In this document: positions 8,787-17,853 of the stretch, one piece after another
Layout: each line of letters opens with the position of its first letter
How positions within the stretch are numbered: the first letter of the stretch is position 1
Origin: Mycolicibacter nonchromogenicus
GTDB taxonomy: Bacteria; Actinomycetota; Actinomycetes; Mycobacteriales; Mycobacteriaceae
Direction of reading: 5' to 3'
Assembly (NCBI RefSeq): GCF_002101775.1
Contig: NZ_LQPI01000042.1
Coordinates: forward strand, 1-64,000
Length of the DNA: 64,000 nt
Translations under genes and position numbers: made by a program
Notes under the pieces: generated by a model
What the model saw: the letters and a program-made list of their open reading frames with translations, nothing else
Databases searched by the model: none
What the model was told of the DNA's origin: nothing

Positions 8787-8820
8787 CCCGAGCCTCCGGC
8801 GGATCCAGGGCGATTCATTC

Positions 8821-9087
8821 CGACTCAGCCGATTTGCTTACCGGTGGGCCGCAGCTTTTGTGTCAGCGCCCCCGCGCGCACTGAACTTCCACGCAACCCG
8901 GCAAACCACTGCACCCGCATGCTGACCAGCCAACCACCCACCGTCGCACCCTGGCCCAGCCCCACCGGCGAACACGCCCAATAGTGTTGGTGCCAAACCT
9001 TCCAAACCCAAGCACCACCTGCGCCCAACTGAGAACCTTGGCTGGGCGATCACCGATCCGCGGCGGCGGAGACGAATACCGTCGCTA
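8821..9087 (+). other. 267-bp non-coding stretch between the IS element and coaD
   Basis: No frame here has a recognisable domain or start signal. Without the IS element this DNA would join directly to the sequence upstream of the repeat-GIY-YIG gene, so part of it may be that gene's original promoter region. I see no terminator hairpin or tRNA. Confidence 0.4.
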
Positions 9088-9564
9088 CTAAGAGCCCAGC
9101 TTGGCGGCCAGCCTGCGGTTAACCGGCGGGGGCAACAGGTCGGAGACATCGCCGCCCATCGACGCGACCTCTTTCGCCAGCGACGACGACACAAACGAGT
9201 ACCGCGGAGCGGTCGCGACGAAAAACGTGTCGACACCGGCGATGTGCTTGTTCATCTGGGCCATCTGCAGCTCGTACTCGAAGTCGGTGCCGGTGCGCAG
9301 GCCCTTGACGATGGCGGTCAGCCCCCGCTCGCGGACGAAGTCGACCACCAGTCCCCGGCCCGACTCCGCGCGCACGTTGGGCAGATGCGCGGTGGCTTCG
9401 GCGATCATCTCGAGGCGCTCGTCGAGGGTGAACATGCCCTTCTTGGCGGGATTGATCAGGACGGCGGCCACCACCTCGTCGAATTGGGCCGCTGCGCGTT
9501 CCAGGATGTCGACGTGTCCCAATGTCACCGGATCAAAGGAACCGGGGCATACCGCTCCACTCAT
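9088..9564 (-). CDS. coaD: phosphopantetheine adenylyltransferase
   Basis: Penultimate step of coenzyme A synthesis: 4'-phosphopantetheine plus ATP gives dephospho-CoA. In the 158-residue product the T/HxGH nucleotide-binding motif is present in [18 protein letters not shown], and the second motif in [16 protein letters not shown]. The internal ATG giving [12 protein letters not shown] was chosen over an upstream in-frame start, because family members begin about six residues before GSFDP. It follows rsmD by 52 bases on the same strand (Rv2965c-Rv2966c order). Confidence 0.96.
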   Translation of the reverse strand: MSGAVCPGSFDPVTLGHVDILERAAAQFDEVVAAVLINPAKKGMFTLDERLEMIAEATAHLPNVRAESGRGLVVDFVRERGLTAIVKGLRTGTDFEYELQMAQMNKHIAGVDTFFVATAPRYSFVSSSLAKEVASMGGDVSDLLPPPVNRRLAAKLGS

Positions 9565-9616
9565 GGTGCTCGACGCTAGCAGCAGATCGGCCCGATTGCG
9601 GCGACCCACTACGGCG

Positions 9617-10171
9617 CTACTCCCGCTCGGCCAACTCCAGGCGGGTGTCGCCGTAACGGCGCGAGGGCCAAGCGTCCCAGCCCGGGGGCCACGCCACCGC
9701 GGGACTGGCGGCGGACCGTTCGATCAGCACGACCGTGCCCGGGCCTGCCCAGCCGCCGGCGGTCAACAAGCCCGGCAGCGCATCGATCGCGGCGGCATCG
9801 ACCTCGTAGGGCGGATCGGCGAACACCAGATCTACCGGATGGTCGGTGCCCCCGGCCAGCACCGCGGCCACCGTGCCGCGGCGCAGCACGGCACCGGCCA
9901 GCCCCAGCGCGCCGATGTTGGCGGCCAGCACGTCGGCGGCGCGGCGGTCCGATTCGACGAACAGCGCTGACGCGGCGCCCCGAGACAGCGCCTCCAAGCC
10001 GAGCGCCCCCGACCCCGCATAGAGGTCCAGCACCGACATCCCGGTCAGATCCATCCGGGAATCGAGCACATTGAACAGCGCCTCACGCACCCGATCGGTC
10101 GTCGGCCGGGTGCCGCGCGGCGGCACGGCCAGGCGTCGTCCCCCGGCCGCCCCCGCGACGATGCGGGTCAT
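9617..10171 (-). CDS. rsmD: 16S rRNA (guanine966-N2)-methyltransferase
   Basis: SAM-dependent methylation of G966 in 16S rRNA. In the 184-residue product the N-terminus is [18 protein letters not shown], followed by the RsmD-typical [14 protein letters not shown]. The SAM-binding loop is [20 protein letters not shown], and the catalytic motif DPPY lies at about residues 119-122. It is the homologue of Rv2966c. It lies between pyruvate carboxylase and coaD, 43 bases from the former. Confidence 0.95.
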   Translation of the reverse strand: MTRIVAGAAGGRRLAVPPRGTRPTTDRVREALFNVLDSRMDLTGMSVLDLYAGSGALGLEALSRGAASALFVESDRRAADVLAANIGALGLAGAVLRRGTVAAVLAGGTDHPVDLVFADPPYEVDAAAIDALPGLLTAGGWAGPGTVVLIERSAASPAVAWPPGWDAWPSRRYGDTRLELAERE

Positions 10172-10214
10172 CCGCGCCGCCCAGCATTGCGTCGCGCTGC
10201 GTCGTCACCGGCGA

Positions 10215-13200
10215 TCAGCTCAGCACCACCAGCAGGTCTCCGCCTTCGACCTGTGCGGTCGCGGCTACCGCCACCCGCGCGACGGTGCCGTCGGCCGGCG
10301 CGGTGATGGCCGCCTCCATCTTCATCGCCTCGATGGTGGCCACCGTCTGTCCGGCGGCGACCTTGTCTCCCTCGGCAACCCCGATGGTGACCACACCGGC
10401 AAACGGCGCCGCGACATGGCCCGGCTTGGTGCGGTCGGCCTTTTCGGCGACCGGCACTTCGCTGGCGATGCTGCGGTCACGCACCTCGACCGGCCGCAGC
10501 TGACCGTTGATGATGCACATCACCGTCCGCATGCCGCGTTCGTCCGGCTCGGAGATGGCCTCGAGCCCGATCAGCAGCTCCACCCCACGCTCCAGCCTGA
10601 CCCGGTGCTCCTCGCCTTGGCGCAGGCCATAGAAGAACTGGTTGGCCGACAACCGCGAGATGTCGCCGTAGAGTTCCCGATGCGTCTCGAATTCCTTTGT
10701 CGGGCCGGGGAACAGCAGATGATTCAGCCGGGCCCGGCGTTGCGGGCCAGAACGTGCCAGTACCGCCTCGTCGTCGGCCGAAAGCTCCTGCACCTTCCCG
10801 GCCGGGCCGCGGCCCTCAAGTGCCTTGGTCCGCAACGGCTCCGGCCAGCCGCCGGCCGGCTCGCCCAGCTCGCCGCGCAGAAAGCCGATCACCGAGTCCG
10901 GGATGTCGACCCGGGACGGGTCGGCGGCGAACTCGTCGGCGGTCACGCCGGCACCGACCAGTGCCAGCGCCAGATCGCCGACCACCTTCGAACTCGGAGT
11001 CACCTTGATCAGCCGACCGAGCACGGCATCCGCAGCGGCATAGTTGTTCTCGACGTCCTCGAACCGATCCGCCAACCCCAGCGCCTTGGCCTGCTGGTGC
11101 AGGTTGGACAGCTGACCGCCGGGAATCTCATGGCGGTACACCCGACCGGTCGGCGCCGCCATTCCGGACTCGAACGGCGCGTACACCTTTCGCAGCGCCT
11201 CCCAGTACGGCTCCAAGTCACCGACGGCGTCCAGCGAAATCCCGGTGTCGTAGTCGGTCTGGGCTGCCGCGGCGATGATCGAGCTCAGCGCCGGTTGGCT
11301 GGTGGTGCCCGCCAGCGGCGCGGCCGCGCCGTCGACGGCGTCTGCCCCGGCTTGCCAGGCCGCGATGTAGCTGGCCAGCTGACCACCCGCGGTGTCGTGG
11401 GTGTGTACGTGGATCGGCAGGTCGAACCGACTGCGCAAAGCGCTCACCAGCGTGGTGGCCGCGGCGGGGCGCAGCAGGCCGGCCATGTCCTTGATCGCCA
11501 GCACGTGGGCGCCGGCGTCCACGATCTGCTCGGCAAGCTTGAGGTAGTAGTCCAGTGTGTAGAGCGTTTCGCCCGGACTGCTCAGATCACCGGTGTAACA
11601 CATCGCGACTTCGGCTACCGCACTGCCGGTTTCGCGCACCGCGTCGATGGCGGGAAGCATCGAGTCGACGTTGTTGAGCGCATCGAAGATCCGCAAGATG
11701 TCGACACCGGTCTCGGTAGCCTCCTCGACAAACGCCGAGGTCACCAGCTCCGGGTAGGGCGTATACCCGACCGTGTTGCGCCCGCGCAGCAACATCTGCA
11801 GACAGATGTTGGGCAGCGCCTCGCGCAGCGCCGCCAGCCGCTCCCACGGGTCTTCCTTCAGAAACCGCAGCGCCACATCGTAAGTCGCGCCGCCCCAGCA
11901 TTCGACCGACAGCAGCTGCGGCATGGTGCGGGCCACGTACGGCGCCACCTTGACAAGCCCACTGGTACGCACCCGGGTAGCCAGCAACGACTGGTGGGCG
12001 TCACGGAAGGTGGTGTCGGTGACCGCGACTGCCGGCGATTCCCGCAACCAGCGGGCGAACCCCTCGGGACCCAGCTCGGTCAGTCGTTGTTTGGACCCCG
12101 CCGGCGGCGGGACCGACAGGTCCACCTCGGGCAGCTTGTCACGCGGATACACCGTCGACGGTCGGGTGCCGTGCGGCCTGTTGACCGTGACGTCAGCCAG
12201 GTAGTTCAAGATCTTGGTCCCGCGGTTGGCCGACGAGCGCGCAGTGAGCAGTTGCGGGCGCTCGTCGATGAACGACGTGGTGATGTGCCCGGCGGAGAAG
12301 TCCGGGTCGTCGAGCACCGCCTGCAGGAACGGGATGTTGGTGGCCACCCCACGGATGCGGAACTCCGCGATCGCCCGCCGAGCCCTCTTCACGGCGGTGG
12401 GGAAATCCTTGCCGCGACAGGTCAGCTTGACCAGCATCGAGTCGAAGTGGGCGCTGATCTCAGCACCCAGGTTGGTGCCGCCGTCCAGTCGGATGCCCGC
12501 CCCGCCCGGGCTGCGGTAGGCGCTGATTCGTCCGGTGTCGGGCCGAAATCCGTTGGCCGGGTCCTCCGTAGTGATCCGGCATTGCAGTGCAGCCCCGTGC
12601 AGCGTGATCGACTCCTGCGAGAGGCCAAGGTCCGCCAGCGATTCACCGGCCGCGATCCGCAGCTGCGACGACACCAGGTCGACGTCGGTGATCTCCTCGG
12701 TGACGGTGTGCTCCACCTGGATTCGCGGGTTCATCTCGATGAAGACGTGGTGGCCACGCTCGTCGACCAGGAACTCCACCGTGCCCGCGCACGTGTAACC
12801 GATGTGGCGCGCGAACGCGACGGCGTCCGCGCAGATCTTCTCGCGCAGAGCCGGATCGAGGTTGGGTGCCGGCGCCAACTCCACGACTTTCTGATGCCGG
12901 CGCTGCACGCTGCAGTCACGCTCGTAGAGGTGAATCACGTTGCCGTGGTTGTCGGCCAGGATCTGCACCTCGATGTGGCGCGGGTTGAGGACCGCCTGCT
13001 CGAGGTACACGTGCGGGTCGCCGAACGCCGAGTCCGCTTCCCGGCTGGCCGCTTCCACCGCTTCGGCCAGCCCGCCGATGTCGGTGACCCGGCGCATCCC
13101 GCGCCCACCGCCACCGGCGACCGCCTTGACGAACAGCGGGAATGACATGTCTTGGGCCGCGGCCAGCAGTTCCTCGACCGAGGCCGACGGCGCCGAGGAT

Positions 13201-13601
13201 GCCAGCACCGGCAGTCCGGCCTCCCGCGCGGCCGCCACCGCCCGGGACTTGTTGCCGGTCAGCGACAACAGCTCCGCGCTGGGGCCCACGAAGGTGATGC
13301 CCGCATCCGCACAGGCCTCCGCCAGTTCGGGATTCTCCGACAGGAAGCCGTAACCGGGGTAGATGGCGTCGGCCCCGCATCGCAGTGCGGTGTTGACGAT
13401 CTCGTCGACCCACAGGTATGCGCGTACCGGATGACCCTCTTCGCCGATCTGGTACGACTCGTCTGCCTTGAGACGGTGCAGTGAGTTGCGGTCCTCGTAC
13501 GGGTAGACGGCCACGGTGCCGATCCCGAGTTCGCAGGCGGCCCGAAAAGCACGGACAGCGATCTCTCCGCGGTTGGCCACCAGAACTTTGGAGATCACCA
13601 T
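10215..13601 (-). CDS. pca: pyruvate carboxylase
   Basis: Biotin-dependent anaplerotic carboxylation of pyruvate to oxaloacetate. At 1128 residues it has full single-chain length. The biotin carboxylase domain is N-terminal (KVLVANRGEIAVRAFRA; ATP-grasp loop KAVAGGGGRGMRRV; EMNPRIQVEHTVTEE). The carboxyltransferase domain is central (TDTTFRDAHQSLLATRVRT near 540; DALNNVDSM; HVHTHDTAG with metal-binding His). The biotinyl domain is C-terminal, with EAMKMEAAIT as the biotinylation site. It matches Rv2967c and is 6 bases downstream of the VKOR gene, so it is probably in the same transcript. Confidence 0.97.
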   Translation of the reverse strand: MVISKVLVANRGEIAVRAFRAACELGIGTVAVYPYEDRNSLHRLKADESYQIGEEGHPVRAYLWVDEIVNTALRCGADAIYPGYGFLSENPELAEACADAGITFVGPSAELLSLTGNKSRAVAAAREAGLPVLASSAPSASVEELLAAAQDMSFPLFVKAVAGGGGRGMRRVTDIGGLAEAVEAASREADSAFGDPHVYLEQAVLNPRHIEVQILADNHGNVIHLYERDCSVQRRHQKVVELAPAPNLDPALREKICADAVAFARHIGYTCAGTVEFLVDERGHHVFIEMNPRIQVEHTVTEEITDVDLVSSQLRIAAGESLADLGLSQESITLHGAALQCRITTEDPANGFRPDTGRISAYRSPGGAGIRLDGGTNLGAEISAHFDSMLVKLTCRGKDFPTAVKRARRAIAEFRIRGVATNIPFLQAVLDDPDFSAGHITTSFIDERPQLLTARSSANRGTKILNYLADVTVNRPHGTRPSTVYPRDKLPEVDLSVPPPAGSKQRLTELGPEGFARWLRESPAVAVTDTTFRDAHQSLLATRVRTSGLVKVAPYVARTMPQLLSVECWGGATYDVALRFLKEDPWERLAALREALPNICLQMLLRGRNTVGYTPYPELVTSAFVEEATETGVDILRIFDALNNVDSMLPAIDAVRETGSAVAEVAMCYTGDLSSPGETLYTLDYYLKLAEQIVDAGAHVLAIKDMAGLLRPAAATTLVSALRSRFDLPIHVHTHDTAGGQLASYIAAWQAGADAVDGAAAPLAGTTSQPALSSIIAAAAQTDYDTGISLDAVGDLEPYWEALRKVYAPFESGMAAPTGRVYRHEIPGGQLSNLHQQAKALGLADRFEDVENNYAAADAVLGRLIKVTPSSKVVGDLALALVGAGVTADEFAADPSRVDIPDSVIGFLRGELGEPAGGWPEPLRTKALEGRGPAGKVQELSADDEAVLARSGPQRRARLNHLLFPGPTKEFETHRELYGDISRLSANQFFYGLRQGEEHRVRLERGVELLIGLEAISEPDERGMRTVMCIINGQLRPVEVRDRSIASEVPVAEKADRTKPGHVAAPFAGVVTIGVAEGDKVAAGQTVATIEAMKMEAAITAPADGTVARVAVAATAQVEGGDLLVVLS

Positions 13602-13607
13602 GCACCC

Positions 13608-14219
13608 CTACAACAGCGTTACCCAGTAATCCTGAAACCGAATAAATATCAACAGGAATAACGCAATAAACCATAACGCAACGATGGTCCAACGCCATCG
13701 GTGCAAATGGTGCAATTTATTGCGTATACCGGTCTGCTCCGATGTTAGGGCTGCGAATATCACCAGCAGGCACAATGTGACGGACCACACCACCATGCAG
13801 TACGGGCACAGCGCACCGATCCGGTACAGACTCTGGAAGATCAGCCAGTGCACGAAGCCGGCACCGGCCAGGGTGCCGAGCGTCAAGCCCACCCAATACC
13901 ATTGCGGCAAAGGCACTTTCGCGACAGTTAACACGCCCGTGACAACCACCACGGTGAAGGCGACGATCCCCATCAGCGGGTTGGGGAAGCCCAGGACGGA
14001 CGCCTGCGGGGTGACCATCACCGAACCGCAGGACAGCACCGGGTTGAGATTGCACGACGGCACATACCCCGAGTCGGTGAGCAGCTTGATCTTCTCGACG
14101 GTCAGTGTGACCGAGGCGGCCAATCCGATGACGCCGCCGATCAGCACCGCCCAGGCCCGCGACGCCGCGACCGGCGGCGCGGGGGCGGGCGATTCGACCG
14201 CCGGGCCGGTGACGGTCAC
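13608..14219 (-). CDS. vitamin K epoxide reductase (VKOR) family membrane protein
   Basis: Integral membrane thiol oxidoreductase that reoxidises a DsbA-like partner with menaquinone. It has 203 residues with about five hydrophobic segments. The VKOR cysteines are visible: the loop pair in SGYVPSCNLNPVLSCGS and the active CPYC motif in IGALCPYCMVVW. It overlaps the DsbA-like gene upstream by 4 bases, so the two halves of a periplasmic disulfide-forming system are translationally coupled. Homologue of Rv2968c. Confidence 0.94.
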   Translation of the reverse strand: MTVTGPAVESPAPAPPVAASRAWAVLIGGVIGLAASVTLTVEKIKLLTDSGYVPSCNLNPVLSCGSVMVTPQASVLGFPNPLMGIVAFTVVVVTGVLTVAKVPLPQWYWVGLTLGTLAGAGFVHWLIFQSLYRIGALCPYCMVVWSVTLCLLVIFAALTSEQTGIRNKLHHLHRWRWTIVALWFIALFLLIFIRFQDYWVTLL

Positions 14220-14971
14220 GACTCAGAAGCCGGCACGTCCATGCCCGGCACGTCACCGACGATCTCGCGGATCTTGGCGACCAGGGCCTCCGGAGTCGAG
14301 GGCCGGTAGTCCTCACCGTTGATGCGCAGGGTGGGAGTGGCGTGAATGCCTCCGGCCGCAGCCATACCGCCGACCATCTTGAGGTACTTGCCACTGTTGA
14401 TGCACGCCGGAACACCGCCGACCACCCCGGCCTGGCGGGCCAGCTCGATCAGGCGCTTGTTGTCGGGGAAGTCGGTGCCGATCTCCGAGGGCTGCAGCTG
14501 CTCGGTGTAGAGCGCGGTGTGGAACCGGCGGAATGCGTCGATGTCCTCGTCGGCGACGCAGTAGGCGGCGGCACCGGCGCGCGAGGAGTAGTTGTCGTTC
14601 TGCGGCCGGTCCAGGATCGCGACCATGTGGTAGTCGGCCGCGATGGCCCCGCTGTCGATCAGCCGCGACACGGTCGGGCCGAAGGCCCGCTCGAGGTTGC
14701 CGCAGGCCGGGCAGAGGAAGTCCTCGTAGAAGGTCAGCACGGCCTTGGGCTCGTCGGTCCCCTCCTTGGTGACCAGCTTGCTGGAGGTGACCCGGATCGC
14801 CTCGCCGGCGCCGGCGCCCTTCTTGTGACCGTTGGACACCACGATGTAGCCGATGAGCCCCACCGCGAAGACCACCACGATGGCCACGAGGCCGATCTGC
14901 ATTGCGAGGTTGCGCTTCTGATCGCTGGCCCTCAGGCCGGAGACGACGGGGCGTTTGGGTTTGCTGGCCAC
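14216..14971 (-). CDS. DsbA-like thioredoxin-fold protein, membrane-anchored
   Basis: A 251-residue homologue of Rv2969c, the mycobacterial DsbA. The short basic N-terminus (ASKPKRPVVSGLRASDQKRN) precedes one membrane helix (about residues 25-46, LVAIVVVFAVGLIGYIVV). The exported thioredoxin_4 domain has active site CPAC in DFLCPACGNLERAFG and the cis-proline region GIHATPTLRING. It introduces disulfides into exported proteins and is recycled by the adjacent VKOR. The start is GTG. Confidence 0.94.
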   Translation of the reverse strand: MASKPKRPVVSGLRASDQKRNLAMQIGLVAIVVVFAVGLIGYIVVSNGHKKGAGAGEAIRVTSSKLVTKEGTDEPKAVLTFYEDFLCPACGNLERAFGPTVSRLIDSGAIAADYHMVAILDRPQNDNYSSRAGAAAYCVADEDIDAFRRFHTALYTEQLQPSEIGTDFPDNKRLIELARQAGVVGGVPACINSGKYLKMVGGMAAAGGIHATPTLRINGEDYRPSTPEALVAKIREIVGDVPGMDVPASES

Positions 14972-15037
14972 AGTCGGTTGGTCCTCGTGTTCGGTGGTCG
15001 GTTTCGCGGTTCAGCCTACCGGCGTGAGCTCCGGAGC

Positions 15038-16141
15038 TCAGCCTCGGCTGAGGTGCGCGCGCAGCGCCGAGATCAACTCACTGGTCGCGGTCGCGCTGCC
15101 ACCTCCCAACGGAAACAGGTTGATGAAGGCGTGCGTCAACGACGGCATCCGCCGCAGATCCACCACCACTCCGGCCTCCCGTAATGCCTCCGCGAACGCT
15201 TCGCCTTCGTCGTGCAGCGGGTCGAACCCGGCGACGGCCACCAGTGCGGGCGGCAGCCCCGACAGGTCGCCGGCCAGCAGCGGTGATACCCGCGGGTCGG
15301 TCGGGTCCACCTGCGAGCGGCCCACGTACTGGTCGGTGAACCAGTCGATGTCGTGCTTGGTCAGCAGAAAGCCGTCGCCGTAGAGGGTGCGAGAACGGGT
15401 CTGGGCGGTGCAGTCGGTGATCGGATAGATCAGCCACTGCAGGATGGGCGCCGGGCCGCCGTCGTCGCGGGCCCGCAGCGCGACCGCGGCGGCCAGATTG
15501 CCGCCGGCGCTGTCCCCGCCGACCGCTACCCGCCCCGGAATCCCGCCCAGCTCTTCCGCATGGTCATAGGCCCAGCGGAATGCCGCAACAGCGTCGTCGA
15601 ACGCGGCCGGCGCCGGGTGCTCGGGCGCCAGCCGATAGTCGATCGACAGCACCGCGACGTCGGCGTCTCGACAGGTCAGCCGGCAGATCGCGTCGTGGCT
15701 GTCCAGGTCGCCGATCACGAATCCGCCACCGTGATAGAAGACCAGCAGACACTTGGCACCACCACCGACCGGGCGGTAATGCCGAGCCGGGATGTCGCCG
15801 ACCGGGCCGGGCAACACGATGTCGCGCACATCGACGTGGATATCGCCGCCGCCGAGCCCGGCGCCCGTCTCGCGCAACTGGGCGCGCGAGGCCTCCGCGT
15901 CGTCGTCGATGACCAACCCGTTGATGCCCATGGCGCGCTGCGCGGCCAGCGTCAACCGCAGGGTGGGGTCCAAGGTCTTGCCGTCGATGGTCACCGCACG
16001 CCCACCGGTCATCACCCGCTGGACCCCGATCGGCAGCGCCGGCATCACCTTCAGGCCGACCGCCATCAACGGGCCCTGCAGCCGGTCCGCCCAGCGCGCG
16101 CCCCGGCCGGAACCGGACCCGCCTGGCAGACTTCGTGTCAT
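15038..16141 (-). CDS. lipN: alpha/beta hydrolase, hormone-sensitive-lipase family esterase (LipN-like)
   Basis: A 367-residue serine esterase from ATG at 16141. The oxyanion motif HGGGF is in LVFYHGGGFVIGDLDSHD, the nucleophile motif GDSAG in AVGGDSAGGNLAAAVALR, and the acid and base are in AGFDPLHDEG and LTHAFIN. It corresponds to Rv2970c and probably hydrolyses short-chain esters. Its start codon overlaps, on the opposite strand, the start codon of the aldo/keto reductase gene (CATG at 16139-16142), which leaves no room for separate leaders unless one start is wrong. An upstream in-frame start at 16192 exists but would run into that gene. Confidence 0.9.
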   Translation of the reverse strand: MTRSLPGGSGSGRGARWADRLQGPLMAVGLKVMPALPIGVQRVMTGGRAVTIDGKTLDPTLRLTLAAQRAMGINGLVIDDDAEASRAQLRETGAGLGGGDIHVDVRDIVLPGPVGDIPARHYRPVGGGAKCLLVFYHGGGFVIGDLDSHDAICRLTCRDADVAVLSIDYRLAPEHPAPAAFDDAVAAFRWAYDHAEELGGIPGRVAVGGDSAGGNLAAAVALRARDDGGPAPILQWLIYPITDCTAQTRSRTLYGDGFLLTKHDIDWFTDQYVGRSQVDPTDPRVSPLLAGDLSGLPPALVAVAGFDPLHDEGEAFAEALREAGVVVDLRRMPSLTHAFINLFPLGGGSATATSELISALRAHLSRG

Positions 16142-16985
16142 GGCTGCCGGAGACAACTTGCGTTCGGTCACGCTCAACGACGGTAATTCCATCCCCAGCG
16201 TCGGTTTCGGGGTTTACAAGATTTCGCCCGCCGAGACCGAGGAAGCGGTGCGCACCGCGCTGGCCGCCGGATACCGCCATATCGACACCGCGGCCCTCTA
16301 CGGCAACGAGCGGGAGGTGGGCCGGGCCGTCGCGGCATCCGGCCTGCCGCGTGACGAGGTGTACCTGGTCACCAAGGTGTGGAACGCCGACCAGGGCTAC
16401 GACTCGACATTGACGGCATTCGACGCGAGCATGGACCGCCTCGGCCTGGACGTTCTGGACCTGTACCTCATCCACTGGCCGCTGCCGGCGGCCGGCAGGT
16501 ACGTGGAGACCTTCCGGGCGCTGGCCCACCTGCGGGATCAGGGCCGGATCCGCTCCATCGGGGTGAGCAACTTCATGCCTGAGCACCTCGAGACACTCAT
16601 CGACGGAACCGGGATCGTGCCGGTCGTCAACCAGGTCGAGCTGCACCCGCGTTTCAGCCAGCCCGAACTGCGTCAGCTACACGCCCGGCTCGGAATCGCC
16701 ACCGAAGCCTGGGCGCCCCTGGGGCGGGGTTCGCTGCTGACTCATCCGGTTGTTTCCGATGTGGCGCGGCGGTGCGGGAGGACAGCGGCGCAGGTGCTGA
16801 TCCGGTGGCATATCCAACTGGGTAATATTGTGATTCCGAAATCGGTGCACCCGGAGCGCATCGTCGGCAACTTCGACGTGTTCGACTTCGAGCTCGGCGC
16901 GGCAGAGATGGCCGCGATATCCTCGCTCGACGACGGCGCCCGACTGGGACCCGATCCGCGAACATTCGATTACACAGGTAGGTGA
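16140..16985 (+). CDS. aldo/keto reductase (AKR5-like), first of a tandem pair
   Basis: A 281-residue NADPH-dependent reductase of Rv2971 type. AKR catalytic tetrad: Asp in [14 protein letters not shown] with Tyr, Lys in YLVTKVWN, and the conserved His in YLIHWPLP. The cofactor loop is [15 protein letters not shown] near the C-terminus. M. smegmatis has the same tandem arrangement. It is followed after one base by a second reductase, so the pair is an operon. The start was chosen to give [24 protein letters not shown]. Confidence 0.93.
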   Translation: MAAGDNLRSVTLNDGNSIPSVGFGVYKISPAETEEAVRTALAAGYRHIDTAALYGNEREVGRAVAASGLPRDEVYLVTKVWNADQGYDSTLTAFDASMDRLGLDVLDLYLIHWPLPAAGRYVETFRALAHLRDQGRIRSIGVSNFMPEHLETLIDGTGIVPVVNQVELHPRFSQPELRQLHARLGIATEAWAPLGRGSLLTHPVVSDVARRCGRTAAQVLIRWHIQLGNIVIPKSVHPERIVGNFDVFDFELGAAEMAAISSLDDGARLGPDPRTFDYTGR

Positions 16986-16986
16986 A

Positions 16987-17826
16987 ATGACGTCGGGCAC
17001 TGCGATCCCCACCGTCACCCTCAACGACGACCGCACCATGCCGGTTCTGGGCATCGGGGTGGGCGAGTTGTCCGAAGCCGAGGCCGAGCGTGCGGTCTCG
17101 ACGGCACTGGAGCTCGGCTGCCGGTTGATCGACACCGCCAAGGTGTACGGCAACGAGGCCGCGGTCGGCCGCGCCATCGCCGCGTCGGGGATCCCGCGCG
17201 AGGAGGTGTTCGTCACCACCAAGCTGGCCAACGCCGACCAGGGGTTGACCGCCGCAATCGAAGCCTGCAAGGCCAGCCTGGAGCGGCTCGGACTGGACTA
17301 TGTGGACCTGTACCTGGTCCACTGGCCGGCTCCGTCGCTGGGCATGTATGTCGACAGCTACGGCGGACTCATCCAGACTCGCGAGCTGGGGCTGACCCGG
17401 TCCATCGGGGTGTCCAACTTCACCGAGTCTCACCTCGACGACGTGATCGAGCTGGCGTTCGAGACGCCGTCGGTCAACCAGATCGAACTGCACCCGCTGC
17501 TCAACCAGGCAGAGCTGCGCGCCGCCAACGCCGAGCGCGGCATCATCACGCAGGCCTACAGCCCACTGGCGGTGGGCCGGTTGCTCGACCACCCGACCGT
17601 GACGTCGATCGCCGGTGAGTACGGCAAGACCCCGGCGCAGGTGCTGATCCGGTGGAACCTGCAATTGGGCAACGCCGTGGTCGCCCGGTCGGCCCAGCCC
17701 GAGCGCATCGCGGCCAACCTCGACGTGTTCGGCTTCGAGCTGGCCGACGAGCACATGGAGAGCCTCAACGGCCTCAATGACGGCACCCGGGTGCGGGAAG
17801 ACCCGCTCACCTACGCCGGTATCTGA
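16987..17826 (+). CDS. aldo/keto reductase, second of a tandem pair
   Basis: A 279-residue paralogue of the preceding gene: [59 protein letters not shown] and [14 protein letters not shown]. Asp, Tyr, Lys and His of the AKR tetrad are all retained. In the cofactor loop VARS replaces the IPKS of the neighbour, losing the usual lysine, so coenzyme affinity may differ (inference). ATG lies one base after the upstream stop (TGAAATG), consistent with translational coupling. Confidence 0.92.
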   Translation: MTSGTAIPTVTLNDDRTMPVLGIGVGELSEAEAERAVSTALELGCRLIDTAKVYGNEAAVGRAIAASGIPREEVFVTTKLANADQGLTAAIEACKASLERLGLDYVDLYLVHWPAPSLGMYVDSYGGLIQTRELGLTRSIGVSNFTESHLDDVIELAFETPSVNQIELHPLLNQAELRAANAERGIITQAYSPLAVGRLLDHPTVTSIAGEYGKTPAQVLIRWNLQLGNAVVARSAQPERIAANLDVFGFELADEHMESLNGLNDGTRVREDPLTYAGI

Positions 17827-17853
17827 TTGCCACCCCCGGCGCCGGCTGGTCGG

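Larger units (their letters stand above)
7472..8817 (+). mobile_element. IS3-family insertion sequence, 1346 bp, with terminal repeats and 3-bp target duplication
   Basis: The left end 7472-7499 and the right end 8790-8817 are imperfect inverted repeats of 28 bp. Both begin TGAATCGCCCTGGA and end CCGGAGGCTC reading inward, with mismatches only in the four central bases. TTC occurs immediately outside both ends (7469-7471 and 8818-8820), the 3-bp duplication expected for IS3. Inside are orfA and an orfB in the -1 frame. orfB carries a one-base deletion near 8465, so the copy should not be autonomous. Confidence 0.9.

Noticed and set aside
8825-9028. 67-residue minus-strand frame beside the IS3 element
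   Set aside because: No domain and composition typical of non-coding flank.
10071-13145. 1024-residue plus-strand frame opposite pyruvate carboxylase
   Set aside because: An artefact of high GC third positions. The opposite strand encodes a complete, motif-perfect pyruvate carboxylase.
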